Shown in pieces: positions 53,060 through 62,855 of a stretch of DNA of 64,000 nucleotides. The translations under genes and the position numbers were made by a program. The notes under the pieces are model-generated. The model saw only the letters and a list, made by a program, of their open reading frames with translations, had not been told where the DNA came from and made no database searches. This stretch comes from Corynebacterium afermentans subsp. lipophilum (GTDB lineage Bacteria > Actinomycetota > Actinomycetes > Mycobacteriales > Mycobacteriaceae): NCBI RefSeq assembly GCF_030408375.1, contig NZ_CP046530.1, positions 744,001 through 808,000 on the forward strand. The letters are read 5' to 3'. The first letter of the stretch is position 1; each line of letters begins with the position of its first letter.

Positions 53060-53590
53060 ATGCAAAAATCGGACTTTGCCATCCGGCCCATCCGACCGGA
53101 AGACTATCCGCAGGTACGAGCCATCTACGAGATGGGACTACAGACAGGCAACGCTTCTTGGGAGACCAAGGGGCAGAACTGGGAGCAATTCTCCCGCAAG
53201 AAAATCATGGAGACCGTCTTCGTGGCGGTTGACGCGAACGACGACAACAAGGTGCTCGGCTGGGTCGGCGCCGCGAAGGCGTCGACACGCAGCGTGTTCC
53301 ACGGCGTGGTGGAAGACTCGATTTACACCCACCCGGACGCCCGCGGCCGCGGCGTTGCCGGCGCGCTGTTGGACCACCTGATCCAGACGTGCATCAGCCT
53401 GCACAAGTGGTCCATCCACTCCTGGATCTTCCCCGAAAATGAAGGATCCGCGGGCCTGCACAAGTCCCGCGGATTTGAAAAGGTGGGCACGTTCCACAAC
53501 ATGGCGCAGATGGCCTACGGCGAGCGCCAGGGCGAGTGGCGCGACTGCGACATCTGGGAGCTGATTCTGCCGATGTCGCGCGAGCAGTGA
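53060..53590 (+). CDS. GNAT family N-acetyltransferase (phosphinothricin/MddA-like)
   Basis: 176 residues. FAIRPIRPEDYPQVRAIYEMGLQTGNASWET is the N-terminal pattern of phosphinothricin/methionine sulfoximine acetyltransferases. EDSIYTHPDARGRGVAGALLDHLI is the acetyl-CoA binding motif A, with RGRGVAG pyrophosphate loop; HSWIFPENEGSAGLHKSRGFEKVGT follows. Cytoplasmic. ATG 53060 used; no clear SD. Substrate unproven. Confidence 0.87.
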   Translation: MQKSDFAIRPIRPEDYPQVRAIYEMGLQTGNASWETKGQNWEQFSRKKIMETVFVAVDANDDNKVLGWVGAAKASTRSVFHGVVEDSIYTHPDARGRGVAGALLDHLIQTCISLHKWSIHSWIFPENEGSAGLHKSRGFEKVGTFHNMAQMAYGERQGEWRDCDIWELILPMSREQ

Positions 53591-53594
53591 GCTG

Positions 53595-55154
53595 CTAGCT
53601 CAAGTCCTCCTTGAGTGCCTCTTCGCGTACCGGCAGCAGGAGGACGAAGGCGACGACCGCCAGCGGCACCATCAGTAGGAACACAGGCGTCAGGCCGTCG
53701 TTGTAGCTGCTCAGCACGGCTTCCCGGAGGGGATCCGGAAGCTGGGCGACTGTGCCGGGGGTGAGGCTGTTCGCCCCGCCGTCCTGGAACTTCGCGGCGT
53801 ACGCTTCGCCCTCCGGCCCCAGCTTTGCCAGTGCCTCCGGCAAGCGCTGCTCCAGGTTGTCGCGCATGTTGTGGATGAACAGCGAGCCCGCGAGCGACGC
53901 GCCAATCGACGAGCCGATCTGACGGAAGAAGTTGTTCGTGGACGTCGCAGTTCCCACGTGCTTGAGCGGGAACGAGTTCTGCACGATCAGCACCAGCACC
54001 TGCATGACCAGCCCAAGGCCGAAGCCGAAGATGAACATGTAGATGCCCAGCCTGGTCAGCGACGTGGTCACCTCCAGGCGGGAGAACAGGAACAGCCCCA
54101 GCGTGGTCACGAGCATGCCAACCAGCGGGTAGATCTTGTAGCGGCCGGTCTTGGAGATGATGAAGCCGACCGTCATGCCGGTGACGAGCATGCCGATGAC
54201 CATCGGCAGCATCATCAGGCCCGCCTCGGTGGGGGTGAGCTGGTGGACCATCTGCAGGTAGGTGGGCAGGTACGCCAGCCCGCTGGTCATGGCCAGGCCC
54301 AGCACAGTGCCGGCCAGGGTGGTCAGGACCATGTTGCGGTTTGCGAACAGGTCCATCGGGATCAGCGGGTTGGCCGCGCGCAGCTCCACGAACACGAACG
54401 CCACGGCCGCAACCAGCGCGATGAGCGAGGTGGCGATGATGGTGGGGGAGGTCCACTCGTACTGGGTGCCGCCCCACGTGGTGGTGAGGATCAGCGAGGT
54501 AGTGGCCACCACCATCAGCGTGGTCCCCAGGTAGTCGTAGTGCATGCCCTTGGCGGTCCCGCGGCGCAGGCGCAGCACAGCGGCGCACACGCTCATGGCG
54601 AGCAGGCCCAGCGGAATGTTCATCCACAGCGCCCAGCGCCAGCCGGGCCCGTCGGTGAACCAGCCGCCCAGCACCGGGCCGAGCACCGAGGACACACCGA
54701 AGACGGCGCCCATGACACCCATGTACTTGCCGCGCTCGCGGGCGGGCACCACCTCGGCGATGATGGACTGCGAGTTCACCATCATTCCGCCCGCGCCCAG
54801 GCCCTGGACGGCGCGGCCGATGATCAGAAGCTCCATGGTGTGGGCGAAGCCGCCGATGGTGGAACCGATAACGAAAAGGCCAATGCCGGTGATGTAGAGC
54901 CACTTGCGGCCCAGGATGTCGCCGAGTTTGCCGTTGACCGGCATCGCGATGGTCATGGTGACCAGGAACGCCGAGATGACCCAGCTCATGTGGTCCACGC
55001 CGCCGAGCTCGCCGACGATGGTGGGTAGGGCGGTGGCGAAAATCATCTGGCCCAGCGAGCTCATCAGCATGGTCAGCAGCAGGGCCGAGAACACCAGCCC
55101 CACGTTTGGCGCGGTGGCCTGTAGCGGATCGCGGTCCGCGCGGGTTTCTACCAT
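53595..55154 (-). CDS. DHA2-family MFS multidrug efflux transporter
   Basis: 519 residues, 14 helices. Motif [12 protein letters not shown], motif C-like [25 protein letters not shown] and [12 protein letters not shown] are typical of EmrB/QacA transporters, proton-driven exporters of hydrophobic cations or drugs. ATG 55154 has SD AAAGGAG and lies inside the 3' end of the TetR gene (7-bp overlap), so both form one operon controlled by the operator at 55752-55781. Confidence 0.92.
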   Translation of the reverse strand: MVETRADRDPLQATAPNVGLVFSALLLTMLMSSLGQMIFATALPTIVGELGGVDHMSWVISAFLVTMTIAMPVNGKLGDILGRKWLYITGIGLFVIGSTIGGFAHTMELLIIGRAVQGLGAGGMMVNSQSIIAEVVPARERGKYMGVMGAVFGVSSVLGPVLGGWFTDGPGWRWALWMNIPLGLLAMSVCAAVLRLRRGTAKGMHYDYLGTTLMVVATTSLILTTTWGGTQYEWTSPTIIATSLIALVAAVAFVFVELRAANPLIPMDLFANRNMVLTTLAGTVLGLAMTSGLAYLPTYLQMVHQLTPTEAGLMMLPMVIGMLVTGMTVGFIISKTGRYKIYPLVGMLVTTLGLFLFSRLEVTTSLTRLGIYMFIFGFGLGLVMQVLVLIVQNSFPLKHVGTATSTNNFFRQIGSSIGASLAGSLFIHNMRDNLEQRLPEALAKLGPEGEAYAAKFQDGGANSLTPGTVAQLPDPLREAVLSSYNDGLTPVFLLMVPLAVVAFVLLLPVREEALKEDLS

Positions 55155-55756
55155 GTCATCTCCTTTGCGTAAGTGGATAGATCGTGTGCGTTTGCCAGCA
55201 GTTGCTCGACGGGGTCGGCGCCCTCCGGAGGGTGCCACAGGTAGCGGCTTACCGCGCCCTGGAAGAGGATCACGATGAGCTGCGTCTCGTCCTCCAGCGT
55301 CCCGGTGTGCCTGCGGTCTTCAGGGAAGCGTTCGAAGTGTGCGTAGACGGCGCGGCCGACCTCGGTGAGGAACCCGCGTTTGCGGGCGGCTTCGGCGTGC
55401 ATCAGGCCGGGGTTGTTTTCCAGCAGCTCCCGGCGGCATTTCGCGGCGGGCCCGTCGAAGCGCCCCGTCTCGACCTCGATGGAGCGGATGACAAGCTCGA
55501 GCACGTTGTCGCTTTGCGTCTGGCGGATCGCGGCGAGCGCGTCCTCGCTGAAGGCGAAGGGGAACGAGCCCAAGATCGCCTCGTCTTTGGAGTCGACGTA
55601 GTTGAAAAACGTGCGCCGGGAGATGCCTGCAGCCAGGCAGATGTCGTCGACGGTGACGTTGTCGTAGCCGTGAGCGCCCACAAGCCGGGCCGCCTCGTCG
55701 CGGATGCGTTGCAGCGTTTCGCGCCGCTTCTGCTCCCTGATTCCCTCATTTTGCAC
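55148..55756 (-). CDS. TetR family repressor of the efflux operon
   Basis: 202 residues from GTG 55756; a TTG at 55765 would add three. [34 protein letters not shown], then a helical ligand domain. TAATAT lies 8 nt before the GTG, and the start codon and -10 lie inside the 30-bp inverted repeat, so binding should block its own transcription. Local autorepressor of TetR-MFS operon is inferred from layout. Confidence 0.88.
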   Translation of the reverse strand: MQNEGIREQKRRETLQRIRDEAARLVGAHGYDNVTVDDICLAAGISRRTFFNYVDSKDEAILGSFPFAFSEDALAAIRQTQSDNVLELVIRSIEVETGRFDGPAAKCRRELLENNPGLMHAEAARKRGFLTEVGRAVYAHFERFPEDRRHTGTLEDETQLIVILFQGAVSRYLWHPPEGADPVEQLLANAHDLSTYAKEMTW

Positions 55757-55781
55757 GGGGTGCAATATTACACCCGGTGCA
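55752..55781 (-). promoter_or_regulatory. TetR operator overlapping promoter and start codon
   Basis: Half-sites TGCACGGGGTGCAAT (55752-55766) and ATTACACCCGGTGCA (55767-55781) are inverted with 13 of 15 positions matching. It contains the -10 (TAATAT on the minus strand) and the GTG/TTG start of the TetR gene. Confidence 0.75.
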
Positions 55782-55783
55782 CA

Positions 55784-56287
55784 TTATGGCAAGCCCGCTG
55801 AAAGTTCGCCTTCTACCAGCGCTTTTCCGTCCTCTAAGTAGGTCAGCTTCACAATGCCGGGCGTATGCTTCTCGACGTCCCAACGGCCCTGCCCGTCATT
55901 ACAGCCCTTCGTCAACGGGATCGATTCGCCGCCTTCACCGATCAACGCCGTGCAGCCAGTGAGGGGGTAGGTCACCGAGGCGGTGCCGCCGCCGAAGGTC
56001 GCCACCGCGGGCCACGCCTTGACCTTTGCGTCATCTTCCAAGCTGTTCAGCGTTCCGGTGTAGGTGCCGGTGGGGGCCGAAGGGTCGTCGATAGGCGATT
56101 GCGGCTGCGCGGTGACCGTGACCGTTTCGGGGACGGTGCTTTCGGGCTCGGGGCGCGGGTTGGCGTACCAGTAGGCCGCCGCGAGCGCGACGCCGATGAT
56201 GGCGACGATGAGCGCAAGCACCCCGCCGACGACCCACGGCTTGTTCGGCCCGCCCGCGGTGCGCAGTTCGGAGAAAGAATCAGGCAT
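55784..56287 (-). CDS. Single-pass membrane protein with small extracytoplasmic domain
   Basis: 167 residues. N-terminal cytoplasmic stretch, helix VVGGVLALIVAIIGVALAAAYWY, Pro/Thr/Glu linker (PETVTVTAQPQSPIDD), then a beta domain with GTYTGTLNSL, VTYPLTGCTALI and KGCNDGQGRWDV with two Cys. Resembles actinobacterial membrane-anchored domains of unknown function. Start lies at the base of the fumC terminator. A GCCTATCGACG word encodes part of the linker. Confidence 0.75.
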   Translation of the reverse strand: MPDSFSELRTAGGPNKPWVVGGVLALIVAIIGVALAAAYWYANPRPEPESTVPETVTVTAQPQSPIDDPSAPTGTYTGTLNSLEDDAKVKAWPAVATFGGGTASVTYPLTGCTALIGEGGESIPLTKGCNDGQGRWDVEKHTPGIVKLTYLEDGKALVEGELSAGLP

Positions 56288-56294
56288 GGAAAAA

Positions 56295-56326
56295 GCCCCC
56301 AGCAGATTGGTTGATGTGCTGGGGGC
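56295..56326 (-). terminator. fumC terminator
   Basis: GCCCCCAGCA (56295-56304) and TGCTGGGGGC (56317-56326) pair perfectly around a 12-nt loop; on the minus strand TTTTTCC follows, the standard intrinsic-terminator layout. It ends 7 bp before the ATG of the next gene. Confidence 0.88.
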
Positions 56327-56353
56327 AGATTCTAGCGGGGAGCTAGTTGCGGA

Positions 56354-57754
56354 CTAGTTGCGGTCCGTGTTGGCCATGGACAGCACGTCGAGGCGCTTGT
56401 CCAGCTCCTCCTCGGTGAGCTTCTCGCCGTCCACGAAGCCCAGGTCGATGGTGGCCTGGCGGATGGTGATGCCCTCCTTGACCGCGTGCTTGGCAATCTT
56501 CGCGGCGTTTTCGTAGCCGATCGCGGAGTTCAGCGGGGTCACGATCGACGGGGAAGATTCGGCCAGGGTGCGCATGCGCTCCTCGTTCGGCTCGATGCCG
56601 TCGACAAGCTTGGTGGCGAACTGGCGGGCCGTGTTCGCCAGCAGGCGGGAGGACTCGAGGACGTTGCGCGCCATCATCGGGATGAACACGTTGAGCTCGA
56701 ACTGGCCCTGGGTGCCGCCGAACGCGACAGCCGCGTCGTTGCCGATGACCTGCGCGGAGACCTGGGTTGCGGTCTCGCACAGCACCGGGTTGACCTTGCC
56801 CGGCATGATGGAGGAGCCCGGCTGCAGGTCCGGCAGGTGGATCTCGCCGAAGCCGGCCAGCGGGCCGGAGCCCATCAGGCGGATGTCGTTGGCGATCTTG
56901 TACAGGGACACAGCAACGGAGCGCATCGCGCCGGAGAACTCGACCAGGCCGTCGCGGTTGGCCTGCGCTTCGAAGTGGTTCTTCGCCTCGGAAAGCTGCT
57001 CAACACCGGTGAGCTTGATCAGCTCTTCGGTGACCTTGCTGCCGAACTCCGCCGGGGTGTTGATGCCGGTGCCCACGGCGGTGCCGCCGATGGCGAGCTC
57101 GCCCAGGCGCTCCAAGGTGCCCTCGACGCGTGCGATGCCCAGCTCGATCTGGCGGGCGTAGCCGGAGAACTCCTGGCCCAGGGTGACCGGGGTGGCGTCC
57201 ATGAGGTGGGTGCGGCCGGACTTGACCACCTCGTGCCACTCGGTGGCCTTCTTCTCCAGGGACTCCTGCAGCACCTTCAGCGCCGGGATCAGGTCGTTCG
57301 CGGCGGCCTCGGTGGCGGCGACGTGGGTGGCGGTGGGGAAGGTGTCGTTGGAGGACTGGCCCATGTTGACGTGGTCGTTCGGGTGGACCTCAACGCCGTT
57401 CGCCTTCGCGATGGAGGCGATGACCTCGTTGGTGTTCATGTTCGACGAGGTGCCGGAGCCGGTCTGGAACACATCGATAGGGAACTGCTCGTCGTGCTTG
57501 CCGTCCGCGATCTCCTTCGCGGCGGCGATGATGGCGTCGGCCTTCTCGGCGTCCAGGTTGCCCAGGTCCTTGTTTACCTGCGCGCAGGCCGCCTTGAGCA
57601 GGCCGAGCGCGCGGATCTGCTGGGACTCCAGGCCGCGGCCGGAGATGGGGAAGTTCTCCACAGCGCGCTGCGTCTGGGCGCGCCACAATGCGTCGACGGG
57701 CACCTTGACTTCGCCCATCGTGTCATGCTCGATGCGGTATTCCTGATCAGCCAT
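56354..57754 (-). CDS. fumC: Class II fumarate hydratase
   Basis: 466 residues. Hydrates fumarate to L-malate in the TCA cycle. Substrate residues in [40 protein letters not shown] and the mobile loop [15 protein letters not shown] 57754 has SD AAAGGA. Located with glpX as in Rv1098c-Rv1099c. Confidence 0.97.
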   Translation of the reverse strand: MADQEYRIEHDTMGEVKVPVDALWRAQTQRAVENFPISGRGLESQQIRALGLLKAACAQVNKDLGNLDAEKADAIIAAAKEIADGKHDEQFPIDVFQTGSGTSSNMNTNEVIASIAKANGVEVHPNDHVNMGQSSNDTFPTATHVAATEAAANDLIPALKVLQESLEKKATEWHEVVKSGRTHLMDATPVTLGQEFSGYARQIELGIARVEGTLERLGELAIGGTAVGTGINTPAEFGSKVTEELIKLTGVEQLSEAKNHFEAQANRDGLVEFSGAMRSVAVSLYKIANDIRLMGSGPLAGFGEIHLPDLQPGSSIMPGKVNPVLCETATQVSAQVIGNDAAVAFGGTQGQFELNVFIPMMARNVLESSRLLANTARQFATKLVDGIEPNEERMRTLAESSPSIVTPLNSAIGYENAAKIAKHAVKEGITIRQATIDLGFVDGEKLTEEELDKRLDVLSMANTDRN

Positions 57755-57857
57755 TATTGTCCTTTACTTCTGTCGCGTGCACGTCGCGCACGGTAAGGTG
57801 CGCGCGTGCCTTTCCACTGCACGATTATGCCCCAACCGGATATGCCGAGGAGATGAA

Positions 57858-58550
57858 ATGCCCGAACCGCAGGCCATGAAGACCCCCACTTTGAGGGACG
57901 CGGGAGTCGCGGCCGCCGCGATGGGGTCGATGTACGTTTTGCTCCTCGGCCAGGGGCTGATGTTGGTGCGCGCGGGTGTGTCCCGGACGGTGGCGCTGAC
58001 GGTGCTGCCGGTTGCTGTGTTGGTCGCGCTGGCGGTGCCGACGGTGCTGCTTGTGCGCTACATGCGGCGCCGCGGGCTCGAGCTCGGCTTCGCGCGGCTT
58101 GGGCGCCGAGGCTGGCACTTGCTGTGGCAGGCTCCGGCGGTGGTGCTCGGCTCTGCGGCGGCGACGTCGGTTGTCGCGCCGCTGTCCGGACTTGAGCCCC
58201 GCGGCGACTCCGCCAGCGAGACCCTCGCCCGGGACTTGGACAGCGCCGCGCCAGTGCTGCTTTTGCTGGTGGGCTACCTGCTCATCGGGCCGTTGATTGA
58301 GGAGATCGTGTTCCGCCGCGTGCTCATGAACTACTTCGACACGCTCATGCCCGCGGCGGCGAGCGTACTGGCTACCTCAGCGATCTTCGGGGCGGCCCAC
58401 ATCGCGCCGCCGGCAATCGTGTTCACCTTCTTCGCCGGCGTTGGTCTGGCGCTGGTGGCACGCTTCCACGGCACCATCACCGCCAGCTACATCGTGCACG
58501 TGGTGAACAACCTGCTGGCCAGCGCGGCGCTGATCGGCGCGTTGCTTTAG
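57858..58550 (+). CDS. CPBP family intramembrane metalloprotease
   Basis: 230 residues, eight helices. Motif 1 EEIVFRRVLM, motif 2 FGAAHIAPP and motif 3 HVVNNLLA give the full Glu-Glu/His/His set, so this copy looks catalytically intact, unlike the less canonical one at 38872. ATG 57858 with SD GAGGAG. Inserted between fumC and glpX relative to the mycobacterial order. Substrate unknown. Confidence 0.88.
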   Translation: MPEPQAMKTPTLRDAGVAAAAMGSMYVLLLGQGLMLVRAGVSRTVALTVLPVAVLVALAVPTVLLVRYMRRRGLELGFARLGRRGWHLLWQAPAVVLGSAAATSVVAPLSGLEPRGDSASETLARDLDSAAPVLLLLVGYLLIGPLIEEIVFRRVLMNYFDTLMPAAASVLATSAIFGAAHIAPPAIVFTFFAGVGLALVARFHGTITASYIVHVVNNLLASAALIGALL

Positions 58551-58558
58551 GCTGCGGC

Positions 58559-59569
58559 CTAGTTCTCCGGATCGGAGTAGTCGACTACGGAGTAGTCCTG
58601 CAGCTTGGTCAGCTGGTGCTGGGACTCAATGAAGCGGACGGTGCCGGACTTCGAGCGCATCACCAGCGAGCGGGTGGTGGCACCGGACTTGCGGTAGGTC
58701 ACGCCACGCAACATGTCGCCGTTGGTCACGCCGGTGGCGGCGAAGTAGCAGTTGTCGGAGGTGACCAGGTCGTTGATACCCAACACGCGGTCCAGGTCGT
58801 GGCCGGCGGCGAGGACCTTCTCGCGCTCCTCGTCGCCCTGCGGGGCGAGCATGCCCTGGATCTCGCCGCCCAGGCACTTCAGAGCGCACGCCGTGACGAC
58901 GCCCTCCGGGGTGCCGCCGATACCCATCGCAATGTCGATGGAGCTGGTGTCCTGTGCAGCGGCGATGGCGCCGGCGACGTCGCCGTCCATGATGAAGCGG
59001 ACTTTGGCGCCGGCGGCGCGAATGTCGTCGACAAGCTGCTTGTGGCGCGGACGATCGAGCACGACCACCGTGATGTCGGCGGGGCGCACGCCCTTCGCCT
59101 CGGCGACCGACTTGATGTTCTCGGCGGTCGACTTCGTGATGTCGATCGCGCCGACCGCCTCTGGGCCGACGGCGATCTTGTTCATGTAGAACGCGTCCTG
59201 CGGGTTGAACATCGAGCCGCGGTCGGCGGCGGCGATGACGGAGATCGCGTTCGGGCGGCCCTCGGCCATCAGGCGGGTGCCGTCGACTGGGTCGACGGCG
59301 ATGTCCACGGCGGCGCCGTGGCCGGTGCCGACCTGCTCGCCGTTGAACAGCATCGGGGCTTCGTCCTTCTCGCCCTCGCCGATGACGATGACGCCGTCCA
59401 TCTCCACGGAGTTGATCATCTTGCGCATCGCGTTGACGGCGGCACCGTCGCCTTCGTTCTTCTGGCCGCGGCCGACCCAGCGGCCGGAGGCGAGCGCGGC
59501 GGCCTCGGTGACGCGCACCAGCTCCATCGCGAGATTGCGGTCGGGGTAAAGATCGGACTGTTCGGTCAT
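58559..59569 (-). CDS. glpX: Fructose-1,6-bisphosphatase class II
   Basis: 336 residues. Gluconeogenic hydrolysis of fructose 1,6-bisphosphate. [24 protein letters not shown] metal-binding motif, [13 protein letters not shown] and [16 protein letters not shown] match GlpX, the main FBPase of Actinobacteria. ATG 59569 with SD AGGAAGG. Confidence 0.97.
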   Translation of the reverse strand: MTEQSDLYPDRNLAMELVRVTEAAALASGRWVGRGQKNEGDGAAVNAMRKMINSVEMDGVIVIGEGEKDEAPMLFNGEQVGTGHGAAVDIAVDPVDGTRLMAEGRPNAISVIAAADRGSMFNPQDAFYMNKIAVGPEAVGAIDITKSTAENIKSVAEAKGVRPADITVVVLDRPRHKQLVDDIRAAGAKVRFIMDGDVAGAIAAAQDTSSIDIAMGIGGTPEGVVTACALKCLGGEIQGMLAPQGDEEREKVLAAGHDLDRVLGINDLVTSDNCYFAATGVTNGDMLRGVTYRKSGATTRSLVMRSKSGTVRFIESQHQLTKLQDYSVVDYSDPEN

Positions 59570-59691
59570 GGGGAGGCCTTCCTAAACATGAATCACAAAA
59601 AGACCCCTCTATTGTGGCACTTCTATCCGCGTTAGTGCCCGTTCTTCCCACCTTTAAGGGGGAAGCGGGGGCGCATGCCATACTGATCGGC

Positions 59692-60270
59692 GTGGCTAGC
59701 AACAAAAAACCCCGCATCTTCCAGGACGGACGAGACATCGCGATCAACTCCGTGCTCATCATCGTGCTGATGGTCGTCGCCGTCGGCGCGACCGGGCTGT
59801 GCTCGTTTAATCCCGGCACGCCCGAGCAGGGGCCGGTCCAGGAGGTCGACGCGAAGACCTTCCTCGACCTAGAGGCGCGCGGCGTGGACTTCGCTGTGCG
59901 CTACCCGGAGATGCCTGAAGGCTGGGTCACCAACTCCGCGCGCCGCACCATGCTGGGCGGCCAGCCGGCGCCGACGGTCGGCTGGGTCACCGCGGACCGC
60001 GGCTTCATCCAGCTCACCCAGACCGGCGCCGACGCGAAGGAAGCGGTCGAGGGCGCAGACGCGAAGCCGCGCACCTTAGATCGCACCGAGGACATCGACG
60101 GCCGCAGCGTGGAGGTCTACACCTCCGAGGAGAAGGACGTGCGCGACCTGTGGGTCGTCGACGCGGGCGACGCACGCCTGGTGCTCACCGGCGCCGGGGA
60201 GGCCCGCGAGTTCGAGGAGCTGATCTCGACCGCGCTGGCTACTGCTCCGATTGAGCATCCGGCGAGCTAG
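59692..60270 (+). CDS. DUF4245 membrane-anchored protein
   Basis: 192 residues from GTG 59692; CATACT lies exactly 7 nt upstream. Basic N-terminus ([18 protein letters not shown]), one helix ([19 protein letters not shown]), then the DUF4245 domain ([47 protein letters not shown]). Divergent from glpX as Rv1099c-Rv1100. Its last 32 bp overlap the convergent xseB. Role unknown. Confidence 0.9.
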   Translation: MASNKKPRIFQDGRDIAINSVLIIVLMVVAVGATGLCSFNPGTPEQGPVQEVDAKTFLDLEARGVDFAVRYPEMPEGWVTNSARRTMLGGQPAPTVGWVTADRGFIQLTQTGADAKEAVEGADAKPRTLDRTEDIDGRSVEVYTSEEKDVRDLWVVDAGDARLVLTGAGEAREFEELISTALATAPIEHPAS

Positions 60271-60523
60271 CGTTACCGCCCTGGCGGGAGCCGATGGCTT
60301 CCTCGACGCGCTGGGAGGCGCCGTCGAGGAGCACCTCGCACCGCTTCGCCAGCGCCTCGCCGCGCTCCCAGTATTTCAGTGACTCGTCCAGGCTCATTTG
60401 CCCCAGCTCGAGGATCTTAACGGTCTCAATGAGCTCGTCGCGGGCCTGCTCGTAGCTCAAGGTGGCGGGATCCGGCAGCGCGTTTTCGTTGGCCTGGCCG
60501 GTGCCGAAAGAGTTCTCAGTCAT
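60239..60523 (-). CDS. xseB: Exodeoxyribonuclease VII small subunit
   Basis: 94 residues. Core [54 protein letters not shown] is the XseB helix pair that binds XseA. Ser/Gln tail. ATG 60523 is 11 bp after the xseA stop, same operon. Its 3' end overlaps DUF4245 by 32 bp. Confidence 0.94.
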   Translation of the reverse strand: MTENSFGTGQANENALPDPATLSYEQARDELIETVKILELGQMSLDESLKYWERGEALAKRCEVLLDGASQRVEEAIGSRQGGNASSPDAQSEQ

Positions 60524-60534
60524 GTTTTGTGTTC

Positions 60535-61776
60535 CTAATCTGCTTGCGTGGTGGACATGGAGGCGGCGGTAATCGAGCCGTCGCCGACGCGGATGCGCAG
60601 CTGCGATCCGGGCGGGGACTGGTCGATGGAGGTGACAACTTCGGCGTCTGAGCCGTCGCGGGGCAGCACCTGCACCACGGCGTAGCCGCGGGCAAGCGTC
60701 GCCGAGGGGCCCAATGCGGAGACCTGGGCGCGCAGCCCGCGCACGTGCTGGGTTTCGCGCTGCAGCAGGTGGGACACGTCGCGGCGGATCAGGGCGGTGG
60801 CGCGCTCGATCTCCTCGCGGCGGCGGGTAATGGCCATCATCGGGTCGGCGAGCGCCGGGCGCGAGCGCACCGAAGCCAGGCCGTCGCGTTCGCGTTGGAC
60901 CCATCCGCGCAGGGCGGCGGCCATGCGGGCACGTGCTTCGTCGATAAGCAATCGCTCCTGCGCCACATCGGGGACCGCGCGCTTGGCAGCATCGGTGGGG
61001 GTGGCGGCGCGCACGTCCGCGACGTTGTCCAGCACCGGGTTGTCAGGCTCGTGGCCGATCGCGGAGATCACAGGGGTGCCAAGCTTTGCGACGGCACGCT
61101 GCAGCGCCTCCTCCGAAAACGGCAGGAGGTCCTCCACGGACCCGCCGCCGCGGGCGACGATGATCACGTCCACCTCGGGATCTGCATCGAGCGCCCCGAG
61201 CGCCTCGATCACCGCAGGTACGGTGGTCGGGCCCTGGACCGGGGTGTTGATGGTTTCGAAGCGCACCTGCGGCCACCGGCCCTGCGCCACCGAGTGCACG
61301 TCGCGCTCGGCCGCGGAACCGCGGCCGGTGATCAAACCGACCTTCCTGGGCAGGTAGGGCAGCGGCTTCTTGCGCGCGGGGTCGAACAGGCCCTCGGAAG
61401 CGAGCTGCTTGCGCAGCGCCTCGATGCGCGCCAGCAGCTCGCCCGCGCCGACGTGCCTGATCTCGGTCACCCGCATGGAGAAGGTGCCGCGGCCCGTGTA
61501 AAACGACGGTTTCCCCAGCACAACGACGCGGTCGCCGTCGTTGAGCGGCACCTGCATGCCCGTGAGCAGCGAGGTCTCCGCGGTGAGCTGGACGCTGGCC
61601 TGCTCCTGGGTGTCGCGCAGCGTGAGGTAGGAATACCGCCACGTTGGCTTTGTGCTGACCTGGGTGAGCTGGCCCTCGATCCACAGCCAGCCGAGGCGTT
61701 CAATCCAGCCCTTCACCGACGTGTTGAGCTTGGACACCGACCACGGCGACTCCGGCGAGCTCTTCGAATCTGCCAC
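60535..61776 (-). CDS. xseA: Exodeoxyribonuclease VII large subunit
   Basis: 413 residues from GTG 61776 (SD AAAGGAG 7 nt upstream). OB fold ([24 protein letters not shown]), catalytic domain with [38 protein letters not shown] and [27 protein letters not shown]; helical region and a short C-terminal domain. Degrades single-stranded DNA with XseB. Divergent from ispH as in mycobacteria. Confidence 0.96.
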   Translation of the reverse strand: MADSKSSPESPWSVSKLNTSVKGWIERLGWLWIEGQLTQVSTKPTWRYSYLTLRDTQEQASVQLTAETSLLTGMQVPLNDGDRVVVLGKPSFYTGRGTFSMRVTEIRHVGAGELLARIEALRKQLASEGLFDPARKKPLPYLPRKVGLITGRGSAAERDVHSVAQGRWPQVRFETINTPVQGPTTVPAVIEALGALDADPEVDVIIVARGGGSVEDLLPFSEEALQRAVAKLGTPVISAIGHEPDNPVLDNVADVRAATPTDAAKRAVPDVAQERLLIDEARARMAAALRGWVQRERDGLASVRSRPALADPMMAITRRREEIERATALIRRDVSHLLQRETQHVRGLRAQVSALGPSATLARGYAVVQVLPRDGSDAEVVTSIDQSPPGSQLRIRVGDGSITAASMSTTQAD

Positions 61777-61871
61777 CGCATGCTCCTTTCCATTAGACGG
61801 ATGCCACGTTACCCGGCGAGCCGACACCGCCCGCCTATTGTTTTTGACGCTGATTAGTTAGGGTTGGTTCC

Positions 61872-62849
61872 ATGACAGATCAGGGTAAAAAAGTCCTCCT
61901 CGCATCCCCCCGCGGCTACTGCGCTGGTGTCGACCGCGCAGTGGAGACCGTAGAAAAGGCCCTGGAGAAGTACGGTGCGCCCGTCTACGTGCGCAAAGAG
62001 ATCGTGCACAACAAGTACGTCGTGGAAACGCTGCAGGAGCGCGGCGTGATCTTCGTCGACGAGACCGACGAGGTGCCCGAAGGCGCCCACCTGGTGTTCT
62101 CCGCCCACGGCGTCTCCCCGGCGGTGCGCGACTCCGCCAAGAACCGCAACCTGCTCACCCTCGACGCTTCCTGCCCGCTGGTGACCAAGGTGCACAACGA
62201 GGCCAAGCGCTTCGCCCGCGACGGCTACCACATCCTGCTTGTCGGCCACGAGGGCCACGAGGAGGTCGAGGGCACCGCCGGTGAGGCTCCGGAGATCACG
62301 CACCTTGTCGACGGAGTGGACGGCGTGGACCGCCTGCCCGACTTCCCGGACGACCAGAAGCTGGTGTGGCTGTCCCAGACCACGCTGTCGGTGGACGAGA
62401 CCATGCTCATCGTGGACAAGCTGCACGAGCGCTACCCGAACCTGGAAAATCCGCCGAGCGACGACATCTGCTACGCCACCCAGAACCGCCAGGCCGCGGT
62501 CAAGGAGATCGCCCCGCGCTGCGAGCTGGTTATCGTGGTCGGCTCCCAGAATTCCTCGAACTCCCGCCGCCTGGTCGAGGTGGCGCTGGAGGCAGGCGCG
62601 AAGGAGTCGCACCTGGTGGACTACGCCTCCCAGGTCAAAGACGAGTGGTTCGACGGCGTTTCCACCGTCGGCGTGACCTCGGGCGCGTCCGTACCGGAGA
62701 TCCTGGTCAAGGAGCTGGTGGAGGAGCTCGCCCGCCGCGGCTACGCGGATGCGGAGGAAGTGACTACCACCGTGGAGACCATCACGTTCTCCCTGCCGCG
62801 CGATCTGCGCCTGCCGCGCCGCGAAACCCCGGCGGTAGCCCAGGGATAG
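61872..62849 (+). CDS. ispH: 4-hydroxy-3-methylbut-2-enyl diphosphate reductase
   Basis: 325 residues. Last step of the MEP pathway, giving IPP and DMAPP. [4Fe-4S] cysteines in [24 protein letters not shown] and [25 protein letters not shown] and [13 protein letters not shown] also match. TAGGGT lies exactly 7 nt before ATG 61872 (leaderless). Confidence 0.97.
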   Translation: MTDQGKKVLLASPRGYCAGVDRAVETVEKALEKYGAPVYVRKEIVHNKYVVETLQERGVIFVDETDEVPEGAHLVFSAHGVSPAVRDSAKNRNLLTLDASCPLVTKVHNEAKRFARDGYHILLVGHEGHEEVEGTAGEAPEITHLVDGVDGVDRLPDFPDDQKLVWLSQTTLSVDETMLIVDKLHERYPNLENPPSDDICYATQNRQAAVKEIAPRCELVIVVGSQNSSNSRRLVEVALEAGAKESHLVDYASQVKDEWFDGVSTVGVTSGASVPEILVKELVEELARRGYADAEEVTTTVETITFSLPRDLRLPRRETPAVAQG

Positions 62850-62855
62850 AGCGCC

